This document shows positions 49,601 through 59,129 of a stretch of DNA of 64,000 nt, one piece after another. The first letter of the stretch is position 1. Each line of letters starts with the position of its first letter. The stretch is from Strongylocentrotus droebachiensis (taxonomy: Eukaryota > Echinodermata > Echinoidea > Camarodonta > Strongylocentrotidae), in the NCBI GenBank assembly GCA_035222895.1, contig JAVYIG010007484.1, positions 37,524-101,523 on the forward strand, written 5' to 3'. The notes below the pieces were generated by a model. It searched no databases, was not told where the DNA came from, and saw only the letters and a list, made by a program, of their open reading frames with translations. A program made the position numbers and the translations under genes.

Positions 49601-50815
49601 TTTTGGAATGTGCTAATAGCCGGTGATAAAGATAATCAAAGAAACCGCAGTGTAATGTTACACCCTGGCCGCTGCGCGCCAGCTTTCTGGCAGCAGTAAT
49701 CTCCATGAATGAATTTGTAAACAATAAAACAACCAGACCCCATATCTCTTTTCTCACCCTCTTTATTCCCTTCTCTCTGCAATGTGTTCATCGCTCATGT
49801 ACCTTTTCTTATTACTGCACTCTCTCATGTCCCTGCATGCCCGGTCCATGCATGCTCTCTCAGTCACACACACATGTACAGTACACACAAACCTCCGGCG
49901 CCCAAATACACTGTACATACACACAGATAGAGAGCGCATGCTTATCACATGCACACATGTGGGCGTGGCTTCTTGACCTCCCACTGAACTGGGTACAGTG
50001 AAAGCACGCGCGGTCACCAACCTGTAATTTATGCTGGTATCAAACTCCACCCACATAGCTAGAGAACCTTCCTGATTGGTCACTAACTTGGATCAGCTCA
50101 TTGCAGGGTGTGTGTGATACACATTTCCACATAATTTCATATGGCAATGATACATGCAGGGAGCTCTCTCCCTGACCACGTGCAAACATTTCATTGCAAA
50201 GGCATATATAAACACGTCACAGATCAAGCTGTCTTCACAGAGTAACTTTGCAAGTTTGCAAGGTTAATCATGATATCAGATTCAGAGGAATAATAAGACA
50301 TGTTTTATGTTGTTCATTACTGGTCTCTGTTTATCAGGATGACCCAATTTGTACCATAGTCCGGCTCGGAATGCTCAGCCTGACAGTCTGAAGACCAGCA
50401 GGGTTCCGAGCTACAGCACTATTACAAATACTGTATTTTCACTTTTTATTATTATTATTAAACGGTTAAACGAAACCGCCCGTATACTTTTAACGGTTAT
50501 CCGTTTAGCACAAAAACCGTAATGACTCAGGCTTATTATTGACTTGATTTATCAGGTTTTCTGCTGAAGGTGTAAAACTTATTAAAAGTGAATCTTCTAA
50601 GATAAAGGAGGTACAGAATTATAAGCTTAATTGCATCATATTTTGTGTTTCTTTAAGGACAACTTAAAAGCAAACTGTAGGTGGTTGGCTAAATCAGATT
50701 TTCTTTTGTTTTATAACAGGAAAAGTTGAACAACCACCTGGGTGAACTTTCAATCGAGGTGCAAGAAATCCTCTGCAAGAGCGGCTGCAAGAAGTTTGTC
50801 TTTCCTCTACGATGA
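37967..50815 (+). CDS. USB1: USB1, U6 snRNA 3'-end phosphodiesterase (complete six-exon gene)
   Basis: The gene is the join of 37967-38075, 44679-44858, 45377-45608, 47426-47531, 48262-48345 and 50720-50815, giving 268 codons and a TGA stop. Human USB1 is about 265 residues. USB1 is a nuclear 2H-family 3'-5' RNA exonuclease that trims the oligo(U) tail of U6 snRNA and leaves a terminal phosphate, which stabilises U6 for splicing. The two HxS catalytic motifs are visible: HLS at residues 126-128 and HVS at 214-216. Family-typical stretches include RTFLGLK after the exon 3/4 join, a DPSFHVSFGWCVGD block in exon 5, and a C-terminal CKSGxKxFxxPL ending. The N-terminus is acidic and serine-rich, as in the family. 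All introns have GT..AG borders and every exon phase joins cleanly. The ATG has A at -3 and G at +4. Introns are swollen by transposons (6.6 kb for intron 1). No lesion is visible, so the gene is probably functional. Confidence 0.95.
38243..38562 (+). repeat. 18-bp minisatellite, about 18 near-identical copies
   Basis: The unit CTGACTGAGCTGACCATG is repeated with almost no variation in USB1 intron 1. Because 18 is a multiple of 3, all frames stay open, producing (MLTELT)n on + and (VSSVSM)n on -. Neither frame has gene context. Confidence 0.97.
38615..38732. repeat. 28-bp minisatellite, about 4 copies
   Basis: CCCTCCCGCCACCATGCCCT followed by TCCTCYCA repeats four times in USB1 intron 1, 50 bp beyond the 18-bp array. 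Confidence 0.93.
38733..41672 (+). other. USB1 intron 1, left part
   Basis: No exon or element terminus was recognised apart from the CT run. Fairly GC-rich sequence at 39780-39990 carries an open frame without other support. Confidence 0.45.
40661..40689. repeat. (CT)n microsatellite
   Basis: A perfect CT run in USB1 intron 1. Confidence 0.9.
42064..43757. mobile_element. hAT-like palindromic element with perfect 8-bp target duplication
   Basis: Ends are TAGGCTTGAGTC (42064-42075) and GACTCAGGCCTA (43746-43757). GTAGCGAA is duplicated exactly at 42056-42063 and 43758-43765. The interior is a large inverted duplication: about 42370-42800 matches the reverse complement of about 43000-43430. 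The termini carry palindromic CGGGACCCGAC/GTCGGGTCCCGG motifs. Both arms hold the same short frame in opposite orientation (QGKFRLVSEKC... then CQNE-KQRRDRNEKK). No transposase was recognised. Confidence 0.88.
42859..42912. repeat. Perfect 26-bp inverted repeat with 2-bp loop
   Basis: Arms 42859-42884 and 42887-42912 are exact reverse complements, separated by CT. It lies between the two long arms of the surrounding element. Confidence 0.97.
44553..44590. repeat. Short tandem duplication in USB1 intron 1
   Basis: AGGGCCGCTCTGTTGTTT occurs twice in direct succession. Confidence 0.85.
44679..44858 (+). CDS. USB1: USB1 exon 2
   Basis: The exon is 180 nt, follows a TTTAG acceptor and ends at a GTGAGT donor (phase 1). 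It encodes the lead-in with HHGRIRSFAHTPGNWATFVY, matching the USB1 segment where R-x-R-x-F and a G-x-W-x-T-x-V-Y-x-P motif precede the first catalytic half. Confidence 0.92.
45377..45608 (+). CDS. USB1: USB1 exon 3 (first HxS catalytic motif)
   Basis: The exon is 232 nt, with a TTCCAG acceptor and a GTAAGT donor (phase 2). It carries DDLHLSLSRTV, holding the first catalytic His and Ser (residues 126 and 128), and the following HWIDPF motif that is typical of the family. Confidence 0.94.
45849..46225 (+). mobile_element. Dispersed MITE-like repeat, copy 2 (USB1 intron 3)
   Basis: Begins at TTAA and GGTACTATGTCCCATTTGCA and is homologous to 2463-2865 in opposite orientation. It is non-coding. 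Confidence 0.65.
46226..47425 (+). other. USB1 intron 3 remainder
   Basis: AT-rich with no element ends recognised. GGTCCGTCCAGAAAGTTAGGGC near 46967 looks like a transposon terminus but no partner was found. Confidence 0.35.
47426..47531 (+). CDS. USB1: USB1 exon 4
   Basis: The exon is 106 nt, with a TTCTAG acceptor and a weaker GTTCGT donor (phase 0). It encodes TFLGLKIGAGHD and ends LPVFYE, matching the middle beta-strand and helix of the 2H fold just before the second catalytic motif. Confidence 0.93.
48262..48345 (+). CDS. USB1: USB1 exon 5 (second HxS catalytic motif)
   Basis: The exon is 84 nt (28 codons) and phase 0 at both ends. It starts DPSFHVSFGWCVGD, which holds the second catalytic His and Ser (residues 214 and 216). 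The acceptor is TATAG and the donor GTAAGC. Confidence 0.95.
48476..48975. mobile_element. Foldback element with TAGGCCTGTAACCGATC left end
   Basis: About 48579-48715 and about 48806-48948 are inverted arms sharing AAAATGTTCAAG, GGGCTATCAAATGC, ATGCATAGCTGGG, TTTGGAGTTGT and AGACCATG in mirrored order. Outside the left arm, 48476-48560 carries repeated CCGATCA/GATCGG motifs. The right terminus (about GGCTGTA near 48975) is only a partial match and may be truncated. It lies in USB1 intron 5. Confidence 0.7.
49504..50535. mobile_element. hAT-like element with perfect 8-bp target duplication
   Basis: Ends are TAGGCCTGAGTCA (49504-49516) and TGACTCAGGCTTA (50523-50535). TTATTGAC is duplicated exactly at 49496-49503 and 50536-50543. 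Subterminal motifs are CCGTTTAACCG and CGGTTATCCG on the left and CGGTTAAACG and CGGTTATCCG on the right. It is 1032 bp, has no recognised transposase and lies in USB1 intron 5. Confidence 0.88.
50720..50815 (+). CDS. USB1: USB1 exon 6 (C-terminus and stop)
   Basis: The exon follows an AACAG acceptor and encodes 31 residues, ending CKSGCKKFVFPLR, then TGA. The basic C-terminal motif that follows the CKSG turn is conserved in USB1. Confidence 0.93.
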   Translation, partial: EKLNNHLGELSIEVQEILCKSGCKKFVFPLR

Positions 50816-52416
50816 CATCCTAATGTGGCTTCCACTCGACAGGTTTTGGTCAAAGAAAGACGACATCTCCTGCTCTGCTTCGTCTCAACAGCAGAGCCAC
50901 CCAAAGTTCATGGTGATTAACTTGACGGGTCTCTGCTTTGATCAATGGGGAGCACAGAGTCTCCACAGGACAGACACCCAAAGTACTTGGTGATGAACAC
51001 GTTGGTCTGTATTCTACTAATGCAGTTTTAAACCCAACCCTGGGTCAAAGGTCACATCAGGTTTAAATTTCTGTAGAATATGGGCGTTTGTGTTTGTCAC
51101 AGGGTAGGGCCAGAGCTCTACCTAATGACAGGTTAAATTGCTTCTTTAACAAGAGAGAACAAATGAAACATCAAACATCAAAACAAGTAATCAATGTTCT
51201 ATCAATGTCAGCTCTATGTACTGTAGCAGAGATGCTAACGCTATAGGATGGTTGTCAGGAACTAATTTTATTCTGATGAAGTGATATGTATGCAAACAAG
51301 AAATGAGGCGACTTCTCACTAGAATATACGTTTAAATAAGCTTTTGATAAGAGCTCCAGGCTCTATTGATAAATTCAAATCAAATTATAATCAATACCTG
51401 GGTAACATTATGTTATTGAGTGAGTGAAAGTGAAATGGAACAAGAATGTAAACACTATAAGCACGTGATCAAATAATGGTTAATTTGTAAATTTAACTTT
51501 GTTCGATGCAAGTGACATAACATCCAACGCCTTGAGTGGTTTGATTGGTTTTTCTTTTATGGCTTTCTGCCCTCTAGTTTCAACTGCCCCTCTTGTCTCT
51601 ATTTCATTTTCATTATGCAATTGCTTGCCTCTTTTATCTGATATGCTCCAATTTGGGTCAGGGTTTTTAGACTCCCTCACCCCTGCTATACATCGTGAGT
51701 GTCAGATCATACAGTGGGTCGCGCATTACTACTTTAACTACCTTACCCTTGAAATAGGGGTGTCGACATCGATGGCCGCTAGCTGCACATCGTGCATTGT
51801 TTTGTTGATTAACAAACATTTTTGTATCTTTCTGGAACTAGATCACTTCTTACAATTACTGTGCTACAACCATCATCCCGTAACACCTGGGCTTCGTGCC
51901 CTGATACCAATCCTTTGACCACTGGCATATCAATCATTTTGTTTGCACGCAACTTTATTGGGCAAAATATTCAAACATAGTCTGACTACTTTACAGTGTA
52001 AATGTGCTCAGTGGGCGACAGCAATCATGTAGACTACGGAAGGAATCTCCTCGACACATGAGACACTTGATCTACATAGACATTTCTTAAATATTTGTTA
52101 TTCTCATTGAGTTTCCAAGAATTACATAAACATTGGTATAATTTCACTTTCGGATCGAAATAAACCATATATCAAACGAAAACACTAGTTTTAATCTATA
52201 AAACTAAACAGGAGAGAACAAGTAAATATTCATGGTAGAATAGTAATTAGACTAAAACTGTCCAAAACATGCACGATCAAACATTTCTTGAAATTGACAC
52301 GTGACTATAGCATGGTATATCTAACTTGAATTACGCCATCTACGCAGAAGATATGAGGAAAACAAATTAAGACAAGTGATTTTCTTGGCTCCAAACATAG
52401 CTACCTACCAAATAAA
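50816..52416 (+). other. Putative USB1 3' untranslated region
   Basis: No coding signal follows the USB1 stop. AATAAA hexamers occur at 52159-52164 and 52411-52416 and could serve as polyadenylation signals. A stretch at 51319-51380 resembles 56541-56600, so part of this interval is repeat-derived. The 3' end is a guess. Confidence 0.3.
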
Positions 52417-53067
52417 GCCAATTTTGTGACAATATTACAAGAGAAACTGAAAATTTTTAACCTAGTTTTTAGAACTTTGAACACTTACAGTTTTAAATTT
52501 TACAGGGTAATTTATTATATCATTTAGCCCCTGAAACCGCCCGTTATGGGATTTTTTATAACCCTCTTTTGATAGCTCTTATGACATGTTCAGGTCTAGC
52601 CTTTGGATATGTTTGCTGGTATTGCTCTCCCAAATTTTACTAACTCTTGGAGCCCTTTAGGTTTTCTTCAGCAAATTGTGCCTGTTTGTGTATAATTATG
52701 TGCAACATTTAAACACTGTTGAAATACTCACTCATTGACAGTGGCATCTTGCCTTGCTTGGTGGCCATACTGCAAGTGGTACTGGTAGTATGCTGTCTTC
52801 AGGAATTACTAGTCCATTGTTTATACTGCCTGCTGCACTTCCTTACAAGATATGGGCTCACTGACGTTGGGCGTTGGAGAACAGCCTCTACTATACATGA
52901 ACACCTGTAGGTAGATACCCCCTCCTCCCCCCCCCCCCCAAAATTTTTCTTTTCTTTTTGTATTCCTGGAGATCTTAACTGCATAGTGCAAATTTATTCA
53001 TACATAAAAAGGAGTCAAATTAATTCAAATTAATATTAAACTAAACTACAAAAGAAGCTGGATCCCT

Positions 53068-53701
53068 TTAGTCAGCGTTGATGCATGATGTGTTTCGGGG
53101 ACTCAGCTGGAGGTATGTAGAGCGATATGCCTTCTTTTTAGCCTTTCTCTCCATTTCCATTTTCCTTTTCGTTACCACCCTAGCCCTTAATTCTGCATTA
53201 CTCAATCTACTTTTCTCATTTTTACTTGCAACTGACAATGCGTGAGCTCCCATTTCTAGGTTCAATCCCGCGAAGATTCTGTTGCGACCTTTCACTGCGC
53301 CACAATTGAATGACGGAGCTGCCATGTTGGTAGCAAGGGGTTCGTGGATCTCTCCACAGGTGTTTAGGGCACCGTTTCCAGATAAGAGAATGGAAACTCT
53401 CATTCTGGTTTTGGGTGTAACCTGAGACGCATCTCTCGAGGAGATCTTTGTGACTAAGTCGCTCAAAGACGGGCTTGAGAAGTTTGAGGAATCGGCCATC
53501 TAGATGGTGGTCTTCATCACTCGTTGTGCCTTTGTTTCTGTACTCACAAAACCCATTATCTCGACAGTACTGGTGGCGAGCTTCATTTTCAATTTTACAT
53601 TCATGATAAAGAATAGCTACCACTCTTACTCTTTCTTCTTCATCCCTTATCACATTACGATTTTGACATTCTTTAATTGTAGTTCTATATAACCTACTCA
53701 T
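53068..53701 (-). pseudogene. Mutator/Kolobok-like transposase fragment, frameshifted
   Basis: The minus strand reads in two overlapping frames. The first (53701 to about 53390) holds a Cys/His-containing segment and then LLERCVSGYTQNQNESFHSL followed by IWKRCPK, a motif block found in 'Mutator-like transposase domain' proteins of marine invertebrates. The second (about 53370-53068) continues the family with a GAVKGRNRIFAGLNLEMG stretch and a basic Lys/Arg/Glu-rich tail. The change of frame between them shows a dead gene copy. N-terminal parts are missing. The superfamily assignment (Mutator versus Kolobok) is uncertain. Confidence 0.6.
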
Positions 53702-54329
53702 CGGACCTACAGTCCCAGTATCTGAAGTACCCCGTAAATGACCTTTACCCTTTCCTCATTAACTTCTTATCACTTGCCGAATGATCCCCGTCCTTACGGG
53801 TGCGACCTTGAAACCAATACCCACATCCAAGGTTCCTTTTGCTGTAAATAGGTACCCATGTCTAAGGATTTTTTGTGAAAAATGGACCCATGTCTAAGGA
53901 TTCAAACTTTAAATATTACATTCAAGAAAAACCCTTTGCACGACACCTTTGAATCATCTTGGCCTAGTCATTGTGCACCTGTCTCCTGTACTTCATTTTC
54001 TATCAACGTGGTGAAGAAGGAGGAAACCATGCGTACACCTTGAAAACTCGACTTCTTGAACAAGTGGTTCTGTGTCTTCTCGTGCACCTTCACATTGTTT
54101 TGCAGTTTTCTCATAGATCTGAGCGGTGCAAATTTGAAGCTGCAAGAGTACAAGAGAGATTTCGGCATTTACAATGGAGGCTCGAGTATTTAGGAGCAAA
54201 TCCATCTTGCATCTGGTGCAATGGAGAAGAAGAGAGCTACACAGGCCTCGACATTGTGAGTGCTGTTCTAACAACTGAAGGTGTCCTGAGTTTAAAAGGG
54301 GAAAAATAAAGCTTGACGAACAGATCGTC

Positions 54330-54890
54330 AAATGACTCCATCTGGGACTGAACACCAATTATTCCTGCTTTAGTCTCATGTTTAATCGTTCATGCAGACA
54401 AATTTCCCATTCTAGTAGAAGGGCTTCGTAATTCAACACCATTTGGCCGATCTAAATCTATATCGTCTTTGATTTGTTTGAAAATACCTTCATGTTTAGG
54501 AGAAAATTTGATTAGTTTACATATCTCATGGGTTTACGATAATGATTTGGAACCTTTCATAGTATCTTTGACTGCCAAACTCAACGCGTGACCATGACAT
54601 TGAGTAAGGTTTGCCTTTGTATACTGAGATGATATCTGCACTGCTAACTCCTTTCTAGACCCTGCCATTGGACCTCCTGCATCATAGCATTGTCCCCTGC
54701 AAATCTGCAATGGGTAGTTCATTCTTAAGGGCGTCTTTAATGATAGCAACCATTGTATTGGCTTTTATGTTTGGGATTTGGTAGGGAGCTCTTAGCTTGA
54801 ACTGACAGCTGTTCCAACTCTTTTTCAGAGGAAAAATGGATATGGAACTTTGTTAAGATACAAAATCAAGAAAGGTCTTAAAAATCTGCA
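54330..54890 (-). pseudogene. hAT transposase fragment (DUF4371/ZMYM type), decayed
   Basis: Read on the minus strand from about 54770, the pieces are VAIIKDAL, then after a frame change CRGQCYDAGGPMAGS, HGHALSLAVKDTMK, a stop, EICKLIKFSPKHEGIFKQIK, a degenerate P-T/S-R-W-like block, another stop, and GIIGVQSQMESFDDLF. This is the order in hAT transposases with a DUF4371-type catalytic domain (R-G-Q-x-Y-D, H-C-x-x-H-x-L-N-L, S-P-K-R). Two stops and at least one frameshift make it a relic. Confidence 0.7.
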
Positions 54891-54945
54891 ACACAGTTAA
54901 CTTCTGGGGGAAGTTACATTACACGTCTATCTGCCTTGAAGTATA

Positions 54946-55540
54946 AACTTGCTCACACCTTACGTAGGCAATAAGAATTCTCCTTTATATGCCACATAGT
55001 AATTCAATAAGAGTATATATCATCTCACAAGTAGTTGTGGGGCTATGAACGTAGTATAGAATAATCACTGAACTATCTGATGATGATCCCAGCTCTAGGT
55101 GAGGCTATTTAAAAGCAACATCGAAAGGAGTGCTTCACGTCGGTGCTCTACGGTACGTAATCTTTGCACCACATGAGTTCCACAATTAACGGAAATCATG
55201 GGTGGCGTGCATAATTGCTCCCCAGAATTCAGCCAGGTTGTGGCCTCCGTCCTGCAGACTTGTTCTGAGTCTAATGATCCGGCGCTCCATGCGCCTCCAC
55301 TTTCTCTTTATCTTCGGGGGCAGGTCCCCCCGCATGGCCCTATCAAGGGCCACCTCCGTCCGCTTTCCCTCCTTCTTCATTCCGCGGATGACGGTCCATA
55401 GGGATGGATGGGCCTGCCCCGCCTCATTGTTTCATTTACTGTGGAAACCTGAAACAAAAATGTACTTTGAATGAACTGCGAGCATGCAAAATATATGTCT
55501 GCACCTAAGTAATGGTGGACTGTATACCGGTAATTATAAT
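54946..55540 (-). repeat. Large direct repeat, copy 1
   Basis: Nearly identical to 56607-57175 over about 590 bp, from AAACTTGCTC and ACCTTAC through the MULE exon to its upstream intron sequence on the minus strand. Confidence 0.85.
55186..55448 (-). pseudogene. MULE transposase last exon, copy 1
   Basis: A TTTCAG acceptor on the minus strand precedes position 55448. The exon reads FHSK, a stop where copy 2 has Trp, then NNEAGQAHPSLWTVIRGMKK, and runs in frame to TAA at 55188-55186. The family signature is the C-terminal HPSLWTVI-type motif of Mutator-like transposases, followed by a basic P-P-K-x-K-R-K segment. Inactive by the stop codon. Confidence 0.6.
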
Positions 55541-55706
55541 TAACAAGTTGTATGCAAGTTTTACCCCAAGACATGATCCGAACATTTTGAGCACTTTATT
55601 GGTTCCTCAACAGTAATACCAATTTGTATCTCTTTTTAGTAAATAATAGTATTTCAATTTGTTTTGTACACAAATAATAATGAAAAGAGAATTTCCCGGC
55701 TAACAC

Positions 55707-55965
55707 TCAAGGACCAAAGGTGAACCACAACTGTTCAGGAGTTTTAAATTGCTCAGTTCTTATACCACGATTGTTGTGAACATGCATCCAATTCGTTAGA
55801 GCATCTTGAATCTGAGGAAGATATGTATAATGTAGAGCAAACATATGTATGGGGTTGTTGATATCAAGGGCCTGTGAGTCTTCCAAATGATAAAACAACT
55901 TATAAAATCTCTCTAAAACTTTTGTGAACACATCTCGCCATAGCCTCTCAATCCTTTGATTGTCT
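55707..55965 (-). pseudogene. IS3EU/integrase-core transposase C-terminal fragment
   Basis: The minus strand carries QRIERLWRDVFTKVLERFYK, then LDINNPIHMFALHYTYLPQIQ and IRTEQFKTPEQLW. These are hallmarks of the C-terminal part of the eukaryotic integrase-core family related to IS3EU transposons (ERLWRDV, LHYxxLPxI, RTExNxTPxQLW). An in-frame stop lies just before the first motif and nothing of the catalytic N-terminal half is recognisable. Confidence 0.7.
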
Positions 55966-56135
55966 CAATCACACCAAAATTGCCACAAGAGATGTAACTG
56001 CCAGACCATGTTTACACGAGCGAAGCGCCCAAGGAATATGCATGCATCTTTGCAGGCCGCCTGCGTTTGTATGCATATGCAGCGGCTTTCAAATATGCAG
56101 AGCTTAGCTAGAGGTGCCACGCGCCGCAGCTGCTG

Positions 56136-56393
56136 CTAGCTGTACAGTATATCTGTGTTTTTGCTCAGTCCCTTCCTTCTGTTTTTGCTTAGCCTCCTCC
56201 TGATGAGGCTAGAAATCAAAAATTGCAAGAGCTCCTTGGCTTCATGGAGACGGGGACACTGCAAAAACAATTCCTCAGTTAAGTCCCCACATTCCTCCTT
56301 CCACTTCAGAATTTTGCCGGTCTTAGTTTTATCTATAACCGTCAGAAAGACCTCCTCATTACCATAATTAATTATGATCTTCTGCGAGGCCAT
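56136..56393 (-). CDS. Unidentified short frame, possible first exon of a transposon gene
   Basis: The frame starts MASQKIIINYGNEEVFLTVI and contains KWKEECGDLTEELFLQCP, then ends after an Arg/Lys-rich run near 56136. A related motif (QCGEVTQELFEASPFYEEVK) occurs on the minus strand at 63530-63470. The recurrence suggests a real but unrecognised repeat-borne domain. No splice donor was identified and no function is proposed. Confidence 0.3.
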   Translation of the reverse strand: MASQKIIINYGNEEVFLTVIDKTKTGKILKWKEECGDLTEELFLQCPRLHEAKELLQFLISSLIRRRLSKNRRKGLSKNTDILYS

Positions 56394-56540
56394 AATCGTC
56401 TTTATATTAGCAACGATTATATAACAATATGAGGATGAAATTAAACACCACCCACGATTTAACCTAAATCCACAGATATACAAAACAAGACTGACTAATG
56501 TAGTGTTCCGGGTGGATAATATTTAACTACTTAAAGATAA

Positions 56541-57175
56541 CTAGAATATACATTTAAATACCGGTAAGCTTTTAATTAGAGCTCCCAGCTCTATTGAGGA
56601 AGTCTAAACTTGCTCTCACCTTACTTAGGCAATGAGAATTCTCCTTTATATGCAACACAGTAATTCAATAAGAGTATATATCATCTCACAAGTAGTTATG
56701 GGGCTATGTACGTAGTATAGAATAATCACTGAACTATCTGATGATGATTCCAGCACTAGGTGAGGCTATTTAAAAGCAACATCGAAAGGGATGCTTCACG
56801 TTAGTGTTCTACCGTACGGTACGTAATCTTTGCACCACATGAGTTACACAATTAACGGAAGTCATGGGTGGCGTACATGATTGCCCCCCAGAATTCAGCC
56901 AGGTCATGGCCGCCGTCCTGCAGACTTGTTCTTAGTCTAATGATCCGGCGCTCCATCCGCCTCCACTTTCGCTTTATCTTCGGGGGCAGGTCCCCCGCAT
57001 GGCCTTATCAAGGGCCACCTCCGTGCGCTTCCCCTCCTTCTTCATTCTGCGGATGACAGTCCATAGGGATGGGTGCGTCTGCCCCACCTCCTTGTTCCAT
57101 CTGCTGAGGAAACCTGAAAAAAAAATGTACATTGAATGAACTGCGTGCATGCAGAACATATGTCTGCACCTTGGT
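56541..57175 (-). repeat. Large direct repeat, copy 2
   Basis: Positions 56607-57175 match 54946-55540. The extra segment 56541-56606 matches 51319-51380 (AGCTCC-AGCTCTATTGA-type sequence), so a third, short copy exists in the USB1 3' region. Confidence 0.8.
56852..57113 (-). pseudogene. MULE transposase last exon, copy 2
   Basis: A TTTTTTTCAG acceptor precedes 57113. The exon reads FLSRWNKEVGQTHPSLWTVI and RRMKKEGKRTEVALDKAMRG, then loses frame through a 1-nt deletion in a C run relative to copy 1. It keeps the Trp that copy 1 has lost. Confidence 0.6.
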
Positions 57176-58295
57176 GATGGTGGACTGGGCTGGTAAGGGC
57201 TGGGCTAGGATGGCAACTTTCTTTACTCGCCTAGGTATGTTCGTTTAATCTGGAATTTTACTATAATTTTCAACTTATCTGGCATATTAGTGATATTTTC
57301 TCATATTCAAGGCTGTACAGCATCTTTACTTGCGATGTACAAACCTCAAACATTACTTAAGCATATTTTTAAGATTTGAGTTAAGAGTGTCTTTATAGAC
57401 GATGTCCAATCGCTGTCAAGATTATCTAAATTTGGATACTTAATCATCCATAGTATCCAATTTCTGATACTTTTTCGCAAACAATCGGGATCTAATCAGA
57501 CAATCATTTTATTTTTTCAGGAGTTAATCCTTATTCCTTTTCGACAAAATTCTCACATATATTCTCGAGAATTTTACAATCAAATTGGATATGTATATAT
57601 ATGATTGAAGTAAAAAAAAACAAACATCAGTTTTGGGGAACTACAGAGCGCTGTCGTGCTTGTAAATTGTAATTAATGATTGGTGACAAGTTCATTTGGG
57701 AAAGATAGATTGACCATAAGTGCAGAAGCTTTGCACTGCATTAACAATAAACTCAATTTCATGCATGCACGCGCCGTTGGAATTAACACCGATGTGATTT
57801 GCTGAATTTATTAATTAAAAATGAATATTTATAGATTCTAGAGAGAGACTCAGAGAGAGAAACACCCACAGACGAAGCCTACATGTACCCAATTTAATTT
57901 ATTTTTTGCTAGCTAGTGATCGGGTCGAAACATCATAATAAATTACTAACATGTTTGAGTTTATTGACAGTAGAATGACTACATGAATCATGTGACAAAT
58001 TCCAGCTTCCCGACCCGATTCCCAGCATAGAAGGCCTTCCGGTAACGAAAATAATAGTAACCGTCATCTTCGATGCAAGATCGAGAAGAAAGTAGTTTTC
58101 ACTCGATCTATGAATATTCACGAAATCATGTGATCTTTACTTAGCCAATCACAGCACATTATACAATTCACACCGTGCGCGAGAAAGTTTTATTATCATG
58201 TGATGCATAATTATGCAAATTTGTTCACAATATCTAATCCGATCTCTCATTCCAACTTTACTTATTTTTGCGTGGAAATTTCATGTACGTATATT
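57176..58295. other. Non-coding, nothing recognised
   Basis: AT-rich spacer between the MULE repeat and the LINE tail. Confidence 0.4.
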
Positions 58296-59098
58296 CTTTA
58301 TTAATTTATTTATTAGTCTTTTTTTAGTAGGGTGGCTCCATTAGTAGTTAAATACTGTTTTCCGTGGAGACCCTATACAACATGAATACAAAATTAATAA
58401 ACATATTGAAAACAAACAATCCAAATCTAAACAAAATAAATTAAGTTACAACATTTTCGAACAAAAGAAACGAAACAAAAACAACACAATGGACCAGTTC
58501 AATGATTAAAATTATTAAAGCACCAAAACTAAAGAGTAAATGAAGAATTTGATGGCGCATTTTTTTTTTAATTGGGTAAAGTATTCCAGAAAGCCGCACC
58601 ATCAAATGAAAAACTTTGTTGCCCCATCTGGGTTTTTATTTTGGGTAAAATTAATCCTGCATTTTGTGCACTGCGTGTTCTAATGTTATGTACAGATTGG
58701 GTTTTTGAAACATTTGTAAAATATAGACAGGAGTTTGATTTTTAAAAACAGAATCAATCATTTTACATTTGAAATAATTCAACCTACTTTGAGTTTGAAT
58801 GCTTACCCACTTGAGTTTATTCAAATTTTCTTGAGTTGGGGTTCTTACATTGGCCCCCAAGATTACTCTGGCCATTTTCTTGTGTTGTTTAATGATTACA
58901 TCTCGGACATTTTGTGAACAAGTAGACCATGTATTACAACAATATTCAAATAAAGTCAAAATTAATGCATTGGCAAGAAGCTTCAGTCCCTCCAAAGGCC
59001 TGTATCTTTTTGAACGACCAAGTAATGCTATCCTTGACCCTATCTTTTTACTTGTTTTTGTCACATGTTCTTTCATAGATCTAGACACTTTATCATTC
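58296..59098 (-). mobile_element. 5'-truncated LINE (3' end of reverse transcriptase ORF plus tail)
   Basis: The frame 59098-58651 reads ISR-like KKIGSRIALLGRSKRYRPLE, then LILTLFEYCCNTWSTCSQ and KMARVILGAN, the conserved C-terminal end of jockey/CR1/RTE-clade reverse transcriptases. Continuing through one stop, the strand gives a typical PK-x-K-x-x-x-G-x-x-SF-x-x-x-G-A-x-x-W-N-x-L-P ending. The 3' end near 58296 is an AATAAATAAATTAATAAAGA tail, as expected for elements that end in short tandem repeats. Truncated and inactive. Confidence 0.8.
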
Positions 59099-59129
59099 TA
59101 AATACAATAATGTAGTAATTTTTAGAACA

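Noticed and set aside
51499-51918. 139-codon frame after the USB1 stop
   Set aside because: No recognisable domain, and the opposite strand is also open in part; left as untranslated region.
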